DNA from: Chloroflexota bacterium
GTDB lineage: Bacteria > Chloroflexota > Anaerolineae > CG2-30-64-16
Assembly: GCA_029555885.1 (NCBI GenBank)
Contig: JAKPQT010000531.1
Span: 1-5,722 of the forward strand
Reading direction: 5' to 3'
DNA: 5,722 nucleotides
This document shows positions 1 to 5,613 of the stretch, in pieces. A model generated the notes under the pieces. It was not told the DNA's origin. It saw only the letters and a program-made list of their open reading frames with translations, and did no database searches. The translations under genes were made by a program, and so were the position numbers. How positions within the stretch are numbered: the stretch's first letter is position 1; each line of letters begins with the position of its first letter.

Positions 1-148
1 CGGTGATTTCGTTGTTGGCGCTCCAGACCCAGTTCGCGCCGCGTTGCAGGTTGCGGGCGAGCAGCAGCCCGCCGATGCTGGCGACGAAACAACAGACTGC
101 CAGCACCACCAGCAGCAAGACGATCCATAGCGTGCGGTTGCTTCTCAT
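1..148 (-). CDS. Small N-terminally membrane-anchored protein, 5' part only (cut by window edge)
   Basis: The first 49 codons of a minus-strand gene run off the left edge. The ATG at 148 is preceded by a clear ribosome binding site, GGAGGAG at 153-159, which supports this start. The protein opens with a short basic stretch (MRSNR), then about 25 strongly hydrophobic residues (roughly 7-33, rich in Leu, Val, Cys and Ala), then a charged and polar stretch containing NLQRGANWVW. This looks like an uncleaved signal anchor or single membrane segment with the rest outside the membrane, though a cleaved signal peptide is possible. Similar short 'Arg-Asn then Leu/Val/Cys-rich' starts occur on hypothetical surface proteins of GC-rich bacteria, but the visible part is too short to name a family. 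It lies 176 bases downstream of hutU on the same strand and has its own ribosome binding site. Whether it is co-transcribed with hutU is unclear. Confidence 0.72.
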   Translation of the reverse strand, partial: MRSNRTLWIVLLLVVLAVCCFVASIGGLLLARNLQRGANWVWSANNEIT

Positions 149-152
149 AGCT

Positions 153-159
153 CTCCTCC
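153..159 (-). promoter_or_regulatory. Ribosome binding site of the left-edge membrane protein
   Basis: GGAGGAG on the minus strand ends four bases before the ATG at 148; its GGAGG core lies six bases before it. It decides the start of an open frame that would otherwise be too short to call. Confidence 0.75.
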
Positions 160-214
160 GTTGGCAGACGGTCCAATCCATCCGGTCCATCTGTCATTCA
201 TTACGGCTGGGGAG

Positions 215-229
215 CGAGAAAGTTTCTCG
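215..229. repeat. 15-bp perfect palindrome, possible operator
   Basis: CGAGAAA and TTTCTCG are separated by a single central G. The site lies 67 bases upstream of the ATG at 148 and 95 bases downstream of the hutU stop. No T-run follows on either strand, so it is not an intrinsic terminator. Its position suits an operator for the left-edge gene, but I could not identify a convincing -10/-35 pair beside it and do not recognise the site as belonging to a known regulator. Confidence 0.4.
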
Positions 230-257
230 GTCGCAAGGTGACGTCATGAGCCGCCTG

Positions 258-290
258 TCCTTCGACTCCGCTGCGCTCCGCTCAGGATGC
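258..290. repeat. Dispersed hairpin repeat, short copy
   Basis: This 33-base stretch begins TCCTTCGACT and ends CCGCTCAGGATGC. Exactly the same 10-base and 13-base ends recur at 4138-4147 and 4182-4194, with a different and longer centre. TCCT and AGGA form the outer arms of a weak hairpin. Paired TCCTTCGACT / GCTCAGGA ends are, from general familiarity, a style of intergenic repeat scattered through several bacterial genomes; I cannot confirm the copy number here. It lies in the 176-base gap downstream of hutU, where no clear intrinsic terminator is visible. Confidence 0.6.
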
Positions 291-324
291 GAGGCAGCCG
301 CGTGGTACGCAGGAGGCTCTGCTG

Positions 325-1974
<1,650 letters not shown>

Positions 1975-1979
1975 ATGCG

Positions 1980-1984
1980 CCTCC
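1980..1984 (-). promoter_or_regulatory. Ribosome binding site of hutU
   Basis: GGAGG on the minus strand lies five bases before the ATG at 1974. It selects this start over an in-frame ATG at 1986, which lies directly against the GGAGG and could not use it. Confidence 0.75.
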
Positions 1985-1998
1985 ATGGGGAATGCAGC

Positions 1999-2021
1999 AG
2001 GACGGGTTGGCAACCCGTCCT
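1999..2021. repeat. 23-bp palindrome in the hutH-hutU spacer
   Basis: AGGACGGGTTG and CAACCCGTCCT are perfect 11-base arms around a single central base. As minus-strand RNA this folds into a 10-bp stem with a three-base loop. It starts 11 bases after the hutH stop and ends about 14 bases before the hutU ribosome binding site. No T-run follows in the direction of transcription, so it is not a standard terminator. It could be an mRNA processing or stability hairpin that sets hutU levels relative to hutH. The GTAGGACGGGTTG-style palindrome also resembles intergenic repeats found in many copies in some GC-rich genomes, so it may be a dispersed repeat that landed between the genes. Confidence 0.7.
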
Positions 2022-2032
2022 ACAGATACAGG

Positions 2033-3595
2033 TCAAAGCTGTTCCCCGGCCAGGGCCGCGTCCACTGCCTGCCGCAGCGTCCCGTCCCTGACCAGCCGGT
2101 GGATCGCGTCCATATGCGGGTACATGACGACATCGCGGTCAATGAACGACACCTGACGGCGAATCAGCTCATATGCGGCGCGCGTGCCGCGGCCAAGCTG
2201 CGCCTGGGGCAGCGCCGCGCGGCGGAAATCGATGGCCTGGGCCGCGGCGAGCAACTCGATAGCGACGATCCGCTCCACGTTGCTGATGATCTGCCGTGCC
2301 TGCCGCCCGGCAATCGGCCCGTTGGAGACGTGGTCTTCCCAGTTGGCGGAGGTCGGGATGGTGTCCGCGCTGGCCGGATGGACGAGCGCCTTGTTCTCGG
2401 AGGCCAGTGCAGCAGCGGTGTACTGGGTGAGCATGAAGCCGGAGTTGAGGCCGCCGCTCTCGGTCAGGAAGTCGGGCAGCACGTGGCGGTTGCTGCTGCC
2501 GTCGGTCAGCCGGGTCAGGCGGCGCTCCGCGATGTTGCCCAGTTCCGTGAGGCCCAGGCCCAGGTAGTCGAAGGCAATGGCGAGCGGTTCGCCGTGGAAG
2601 TTCCCCCCGCTGATGGCGATGGGCGTGCCGTCCGCCTCCCAGAAGATGAGCGGGTTGTCGGTTGCGCTGTTGAGCTCGATTTCCACGACCCAACGTGCAT
2701 ACTTGATGGCATCGTGGCACGCGCCATGCACCTGGGGAATGCAGCGGAGCGTGTAAGCGTCCTGCACGTCCGGGTGGTCGGGCGGCCGGACGAAGGTGGA
2801 CCCGGCCAGCAGCGCACGCAGGTGCGCGGCGCACTCGTTCTGGCGGGGATGCGGCCGGGCCGCGTGAATGCGCGGATCCAGCGCCCACAGGGTTCCGTGC
2901 AGCGCCTCGAGGCTCAGCGCGCCGGCCACATCCGCACAGCGGGCTGCGTTCTCCGCTTCGATGACGGCGAGGCTGCCCAGCGCGGCCATCAGCGCGGTGC
3001 CGTTGGTCAGGGCCAGCCCTTCCTTTGCCTCCAACGCCACGGGCGTCAGCCCGGCGCGGCGGAGCGCCTTGCCGCCGGGCATGCGCTCTCCGCGATACTC
3101 CGCCTCGCCCAGGCCGATCATGGTGAGGGCGATATGCGCGAGCGGCGCGAGGTCGCCCGACGCGCCCAGCGAACCCTGGATGGGTACGATGGGATGGACG
3201 CCGCGTGCCAGCATGTCCAGCAACAGGCGGAGCGTCGCCAGGCGGATGCCCGAATGGCCCTTCGCCAGAGTGTTGGCCCGGATCAGCATCATCGCGCGCA
3301 CAACCGGCGTCTCGAAGGGCGCGCCTACCCCGACCGCATGGCTCATGACGATGTTGCGTTGCAGCTCGCGCACCTGGTCAGGCGGGATGACGCGATCCTT
3401 GAACGCGCCGAAGCCGGTCGTGATGCCGTAGATGATGCGGCCATCGGCGACGAGCTGCTCGACTGCGGCCCGCGCCCGGTTGACGCGCGCCTCGGCCTCC
3501 GATGTCAGGCCCAGTTCTACATTCCCTGTCGCATGCGCGACAGCACACACAGCTTCAATGGTCAGTTGCTCGCCATCGAGCAGCAGTTGTGACAC
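2033..3595 (-). CDS. hutH: Histidine ammonia-lyase (histidase)
   Basis: This is a cytoplasmic tetrameric enzyme in its family. It removes ammonia from L-histidine to give trans-urocanate, the substrate of HutU encoded just downstream. The 520-residue product is of normal length. The Ala145-Ser146-Gly147 triad in GSLGASGDLAPL cyclises to the MIO electrophile. Residues aligning with the P. putida active site are present: Y56 in IIYGITTGFG, H86, N198 in LTNGT, Y281 and R284 in QDAYTLRC, F333 in SGGNFHGEP, and E420. The Ser85-His86 pair matches the substrate-selectivity position of histidases, rather than the HL or FL seen in tyrosine and phenylalanine lyases. The start is GTG at 3595, six bases after GGGGAGG. 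One oddity is that the C-terminal family motif, usually NQEDHVSM, reads NWEDHVSN here (418-425), with the catalytic Glu kept. A terminator-like hairpin lies immediately before its ribosome binding site, and I saw no obvious promoter in the 48-base gap. Confidence 0.97.
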   Translation of the reverse strand: MSQLLLDGEQLTIEAVCAVAHATGNVELGLTSEAEARVNRARAAVEQLVADGRIIYGITTGFGAFKDRVIPPDQVRELQRNIVMSHAVGVGAPFETPVVRAMMLIRANTLAKGHSGIRLATLRLLLDMLARGVHPIVPIQGSLGASGDLAPLAHIALTMIGLGEAEYRGERMPGGKALRRAGLTPVALEAKEGLALTNGTALMAALGSLAVIEAENAARCADVAGALSLEALHGTLWALDPRIHAARPHPRQNECAAHLRALLAGSTFVRPPDHPDVQDAYTLRCIPQVHGACHDAIKYARWVVEIELNSATDNPLIFWEADGTPIAISGGNFHGEPLAIAFDYLGLGLTELGNIAERRLTRLTDGSSNRHVLPDFLTESGGLNSGFMLTQYTAAALASENKALVHPASADTIPTSANWEDHVSNGPIAGRQARQIISNVERIVAIELLAAAQAIDFRRAALPQAQLGRGTRAAYELIRRQVSFIDRDVVMYPHMDAIHRLVRDGTLRQAVDAALAGEQL

Positions 3596-3601
3596 GCTAT
3601 G

Positions 3602-3608
3602 CCTCCCC
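3602..3608 (-). promoter_or_regulatory. Ribosome binding site of hutH
   Basis: GGGGAGG on the minus strand lies six bases before a GTG start at 3595. It fixes this non-ATG start. It begins one base after the T-run of the hairpin at 3610-3633, so that hairpin and the translation start are nearly contiguous. Confidence 0.75.
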
Positions 3609-3609
3609 G

Positions 3610-3633
3610 AATAAAACGCCTGTGGCAGGCGCT
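3610..3633 (-). terminator. Intrinsic terminator or attenuator between the Nudix gene and hutH
   Basis: Minus-strand CGCCTG and CAGGCG form a perfect 6-bp GC-rich stem around a CCA loop. The stem can extend by a G-U and an A-U pair, and TTTTATT follows immediately. This is the standard form of a rho-independent terminator. It begins 10 bases after the Nudix stop codon and ends one base before the hutH ribosome binding site. The simple reading is that it ends the Nudix transcript. Because there is little room for a hutH promoter after it, it may instead act as a conditional attenuator. A competing hairpin, GGTGC / GCGCC at 3628-3641 with a TTTA loop, would use up the 5' arm. Confidence 0.68.
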
Positions 3634-3643
3634 AAAGCACCCA

Positions 3644-4102
3644 CTACGAACCCGCTTCTGTGCTCTGCGCCAGCTCCAGCGCGCGGGCAATCATCTGGCG
3701 CACGGCATCCGTCAGCGGATAGGTCGCAAGCTCTTCCGGCGTGACCCAGCGCACCTCATCCGCGTCGTCGCCGGCCTGCGCCTCGCCCGAGATGCGATGG
3801 GCGAGGAAGTCGATCACGACGAAGTGATAAACCACGCGCGCTTGCTCGTCGCGCTGGATCGGTTCGAACACGCCGAGCACCGGCCCGACCGCGACCTCCA
3901 GGCTGCACTCCTCGCGCACCTCGCGCTGCACCGCGTGCGCGGCTGTCTCGCCCAGCTCGATCAACCCGCCCGGCAGCGACCATGCGCCGGCGGCAGGCGG
4001 GTGTCCTCGCCGGATCAGGAGCACGCACGCGCCGTCCCACACCACCGCACCGACGCCCACCAATGGCCGCGAAGGGTATATCCGCTCCGTTTGCTCGCTC
4101 AC
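3644..4102 (-). CDS. Nudix hydrolase (MutT / ADP-ribose pyrophosphatase-like)
   Basis: The 152-residue product is a single Nudix domain. Such enzymes use Mg2+ to cleave a nucleoside diphosphate linked to another group, typically an oxidised nucleotide, ADP-ribose or a dinucleotide. The Nudix box runs from G46 to L68: G46, five residues, E52, seven residues, R60-E61-V62-R63-E64-E65, then C66-S67-L68. All metal-binding Glu residues are present; Ser replaces the usual Gly near the end. RPLVGVGAVVW (12-22), WSLPGG (41-46) and RWVTPEEL (118-125) are typical of the ADP-ribose pyrophosphatase-like branch, but substrate cannot be read from sequence. I chose the GTG at 4102, with a modest AAGGAA 10 bases upstream; no ATG lies upstream in a good position. 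The 11-base palindrome ACGGTTACCGT (4103-4113) touches the start codon. It is co-directional with hutH, but a terminator-like hairpin separates them, so a role in histidine use is not implied. Confidence 0.93.
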   Translation of the reverse strand: MSEQTERIYPSRPLVGVGAVVWDGACVLLIRRGHPPAAGAWSLPGGLIELGETAAHAVQREVREECSLEVAVGPVLGVFEPIQRDEQARVVYHFVVIDFLAHRISGEAQAGDDADEVRWVTPEELATYPLTDAVRQMIARALELAQSTEAGS

Positions 4103-4133
4103 ACGGTTACCGTTCCTTGCCTAGTTGAGAAGA

Positions 4134-4195
4134 GGCATCCTTCGACTGGCGGCAGATGGTCATCTGCGCGCTGCCGTTCACCCGCTCAGGATGCC
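4134..4195. repeat. Dispersed hairpin repeat, long copy with nested palindrome
   Basis: Perfect 8-base arms GGCATCCT (4134-4141) and AGGATGCC (4188-4195) bound a 62-base element. Its ends TCCTTCGACT and CCGCTCAGGATGC are identical to those of the repeat at 258-290. The centre differs and contains a second palindrome, GCAGATG / CATCTGC (4152-4158 and 4161-4167) with a two-base gap, so the whole could form a two-level hairpin. It lies 31 bases upstream of the Nudix start codon, where that gene's promoter or leader would be expected. It is therefore either part of the Nudix leader or a repeat inserted beside it. Confidence 0.65.
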
Positions 4196-4235
4196 GTGCG
4201 TCAGCTGCGCCGACGCCGGTCGCCGGTAATTCATC

Positions 4236-4266
4236 TATAAAAGCAAGCCCCTGCCGGAGCAGGGGC
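4236..4266 (-). terminator. Intrinsic terminator of the ferredoxin gene
   Basis: On the minus strand GCCCCTGC and GCAGGGGC form a perfect 8-bp stem (4247-4254 with 4259-4266) around a TCCG tetraloop, followed by the T-rich TTGCTTTTAT. It begins 36 bases after the ferredoxin stop. On the plus strand no T-run follows, so it terminates only minus-strand transcripts. It separates the ferredoxin from the Nudix and hut genes. Confidence 0.85.
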
Positions 4267-4302
4267 CTGAACGGAGATGCTGATACTTCCCCGTCTATGA
4301 TT

Positions 4303-4578
4303 TCACTTCTTGGGGTAGCCGGGGCCGCTGTGGAAGTACGCGGCGTTCAACTCGATAGACGCAACATACTGCGGGAACTCGATCTTGAGGTCATCCTCCG
4401 GCCGGATGGCGTCCACCGGGCACTCCGGCACGCACGCGCCGCAGTCGATGCAGGTGTCTGGGTCGATGTAGAACCAGGGCCACTCGTCCTCTGGCTCACC
4501 GGGTACGATGCATTCCACCGGGCAAACCTCTGCGCATGCCCCGTCGCGAATGCACAGGTCAAAGATTACATGGGTCAT
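4303..4578 (-). CDS. Two-cluster (7Fe/8Fe-type) ferredoxin with Asp at a cluster ligand position
   Basis: This 91-residue soluble protein should be a cytoplasmic low-potential electron carrier. It has two iron-sulfur motifs. The C-terminal one is standard: C43, C46, C49 and C53, in CIDCGACVPECP. The N-terminal one reads C9-I-R-D12-G-A-C15-A-E-V-C19-P, so Asp12 sits where the second Cys of CxxCxxC normally is. By analogy with Pyrococcus furiosus and Desulfovibrio africanus ferredoxins that carry such an Asp, cluster I (C9, D12, C15, C53) may hold a 4Fe-4S cluster with carboxylate ligation or convert to 3Fe-4S. Cluster II would use C43, C46, C49 and C19. C23 is an extra Cys, as in Azotobacter-type 7Fe ferredoxins. 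Residues 24-42 form an insertion between the motifs (PGEPEDEWPW), and about 38 residues follow the second motif. The ATG at 4578 has AGGAGG seven bases upstream. The gene stands alone between a strong promoter and its own terminator, so its redox partner cannot be read from the neighbours. Confidence 0.95.
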   Translation of the reverse strand: MTHVIFDLCIRDGACAEVCPVECIVPGEPEDEWPWFYIDPDTCIDCGACVPECPVDAIRPEDDLKIEFPQYVASIELNAAYFHSGPGYPKK

Positions 4579-4585
4579 TTTGTTT

Positions 4586-4591
4586 CCTCCT
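4586..4591 (-). promoter_or_regulatory. Ribosome binding site of the ferredoxin gene
   Basis: AGGAGG on the minus strand lies seven bases before the ATG at 4578, a near-ideal strong site, consistent with high expression of a small electron carrier. Confidence 0.8.
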
Positions 4592-4658
4592 GGAAGTGGG
4601 GGTGCTGTGAACTACGCGACGGCGGCGGTCAGGCCCCGTCCGTTTTGTGGATAGCGAA

Positions 4659-4687
4659 ATTCTAATCCCGGTTGTATCGTTTGTCAA
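4659..4687 (-). promoter_or_regulatory. Sigma-70-type promoter of the ferredoxin gene
   Basis: On the minus strand a perfect -35 box TTGACA (4682-4687) is separated by exactly 17 bp from TAGAAT (4659-4664), one base from the consensus -10. The predicted start of transcription is an A near 4652, giving a leader of about 74 bases. The -35 box overlaps an 11-base palindrome GTTTGTCAAAC (4679-4689) that could be an operator, though such a short site may be chance. Confidence 0.82.
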
Positions 4688-4704
4688 ACAGCGCACAATG
4701 GAAG

Positions 4705-4826
4705 CAGGAATTCCAAATGTGACCGTAGCCTAGCTCCTTGTGGGCGTCCAGCCAGACGAGCCAGGCGGCCACAAGGGCCTAGACTACAGCTTGCCTCAGA
4801 ATCCGTGCCTACATTTGGAATTCCTG
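4705..4826. repeat. 122-bp inverted-repeat element with 16-bp perfect ends and a nested stem
   Basis: CAGGAATTCCAAATGT (4705-4720) and its exact reverse complement (4811-4826) bound the element. Inside, 4725-4743 pairs with 4769-4787 at 16 of 19 positions, including a perfect CCTTGTGG / CCACAAGG core. The inner loop is about 25 bases, and the two stems are joined by unequal spacers of 4 and 23 bases. No open frame or flanking target duplication is evident. The end contains the 8-base palindrome GGAATTCC, so that part also occurs as a direct repeat. It fills the gap between the regulator stop (4847) and the ferredoxin promoter (from 4687). It could be a small non-autonomous mobile element (MITE-like), a structured RNA, or a transcription-blocking hairpin after the regulator gene. 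No T-run follows it on the minus strand. Confidence 0.75.
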
Positions 4827-4846
4827 GCCAAAGAAAGCCGGTATGC

Positions 4847-5530
4847 TTAGCTGCGGGCAACCGCGGCCAGCCGCTCCATGTCCAGGATTTCGATGCGCTT
4901 GCGCCCGATGTCGATCAACCCCTGCGCCTTCATGTCGTTGAGGACCTGGGTGGCCGTCTCGCGATAGGTGCCGATCGTTTCTGCGAGGTCTTGATGCGTC
5001 AGGCCGGTGATGTCGTTCGCGCCGCGCTCGTTTGCCAGCCGGATCAACAGCGAGGCCAACCGCGCGGGAATGCCCTTGAAGGCCATATCCTCCAGCCGCG
5101 CCTCCGCGTCGTTGAGCCGCCGCCCGGTGATTTCCAGCATCCGCAGCCCGACGACGGGCTTATTGAGGATCAGACGCTCCAGGTCGGCCCGGCTCATCAC
5201 CAGGATCAGGCAGTCATCAAGCGCCTCGGCAAAGGCGTTGTGCATCGCCTGGCCCAGGAGCGCCATCTCCCCGAACAGCGTGCCCGGGCCAAGTGTTGCG
5301 ATGACCAGCTTCTTGCCTTCCGGTGAGATGCGGTATAACTGGACGCGGCCCTCCTTGATCAGGAAGAGCACCTCACCCACATCCTCCGGCTGGTAGAATA
5401 CGCGGCCGCGCGGCACATTGGTGATCGTCGTCATGCGGTCGAGCTCGACCATATCCCGTTCCGATAAATCCCGGAACAGGTCTACATCCGACAGATAATC
5501 CAGTTTCTCTTCCATGCTGGCCTCGCTCAT
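4847..5530 (-). CDS. Crp/Fnr-family transcriptional regulator
   Basis: The 227-residue product has the family layout. A cyclic-nucleotide-binding-type beta barrel covers about residues 17-125, with [15 protein letters not shown] (52-66) and FGEMALLG (86-93). A long dimerisation helix covers about 127-152, and a winged helix-turn-helix about 155-225. [20 protein letters not shown] (177-196) is the helix-turn-helix, with the DNA-contacting Arg190-Glu191 pair kept but Gln196 where Crp and Fnr usually have Arg. The phosphate-binding loop reads MHNAF (96-100) in place of the Arg-Ser/Ala pattern of cAMP-binding Crp, and the N-terminal Fe-S cysteines of Fnr are absent; the only Cys is C107. The signal it senses is therefore unknown. 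The ATG at 5530 lies about 24 bases after the predicted transcription start. A second in-frame ATG at 5515 has GAGG five bases upstream and may be the true start. The longer frame reaching to 5686 is ruled out by the promoter position. Confidence 0.94.
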   Translation of the reverse strand: MSEASMEEKLDYLSDVDLFRDLSERDMVELDRMTTITNVPRGRVFYQPEDVGEVLFLIKEGRVQLYRISPEGKKLVIATLGPGTLFGEMALLGQAMHNAFAEALDDCLILVMSRADLERLILNKPVVGLRMLEITGRRLNDAEARLEDMAFKGIPARLASLLIRLANERGANDITGLTHQDLAETIGTYRETATQVLNDMKAQGLIDIGRKRIEILDMERLAAVARS

Positions 5531-5561
5531 GCGCCGTACCGGCTCGTAAGTCGTGCAAGTG

Positions 5562-5590
5562 ATTATAAGGCTTGGGAGTGGAAATGACAA
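5562..5590 (-). promoter_or_regulatory. Sigma-70-type promoter of the Crp/Fnr regulator
   Basis: On the minus strand TTGTCA (5585-5590, five of six consensus bases) is separated by exactly 17 bp from a perfect TATAAT (5562-5567). The predicted start of transcription is an A near 5554, upstream of both candidate ATGs (5530 and 5515). The -35 region is shared with the divergent plus-strand promoter. Confidence 0.8.
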
Positions 5591-5601
5591 GGGCCTTGGG
5601 A
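5571..5601. repeat. Direct repeat CTTGGGA, two copies 24 bp apart, between divergent genes
   Basis: CTTGGGA occurs at 5571-5577 and 5595-5601 on the plus strand. The second copy overlaps an 11-base palindrome CAAGGGCCTTG (5588-5598). The copies sit between the two -10 boxes and flank both -35 boxes, a suitable place for regulator binding. They do not match the classical Crp (TGTGA) or Fnr (TTGAT) half-sites. Confidence 0.4.
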
Positions 5602-5607
5602 TATAAT
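5579..5607 (+). promoter_or_regulatory. Promoter of the right-edge gene, predicted leaderless
   Basis: A perfect -10 box TATAAT (5602-5607) is preceded after 17 bp by TGGAAA (5579-5584), four of six consensus -35 bases. Standard spacing places the first transcribed base at 5614, which is the A of the ATG of the plus-strand gene, so the message would have no leader and no ribosome binding site. The -35 box abuts that of the opposing regulator promoter, so polymerase could not occupy both promoters at once. Confidence 0.62.
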
Positions 5608-5613
5608 AGCGCC

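Noticed and set aside
1975..2013. 13-residue N-terminal extension of HutU
   Set aside because: It would overlap the hutU ribosome binding site and half of the spacer palindrome, and urocanases normally begin close to the RAPRGT motif.
1999..2021. Spacer palindrome as a transcription terminator between hutH and hutU
   Set aside because: The stem is strong, but no T-run follows on the minus strand and the two genes are consecutive pathway steps.
3644..4102. Nudix hydrolase as a member of the histidine-degradation pathway
   Set aside because: Proximity and strand agree, but a terminator-like hairpin separates it from hutH and no Nudix step is known in the hut pathway.
4156..4665. Plus-strand frame opposite the ferredoxin gene
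   Set aside because: It spans the ferredoxin gene, its ribosome binding site and part of its promoter on the opposite strand, has no recognisable domain, and its start falls inside the long hairpin repeat.
4718..4733. TGTGA half-site as a Crp binding site near the ferredoxin promoter
   Set aside because: The matching TCACA half is absent at the required spacing, and the bases belong to the inverted-repeat element.
4805..5326. Plus-strand frame opposite the Crp/Fnr gene
   Set aside because: It begins inside the right arm of the inverted-repeat element and shadows the regulator gene; no supporting motif.
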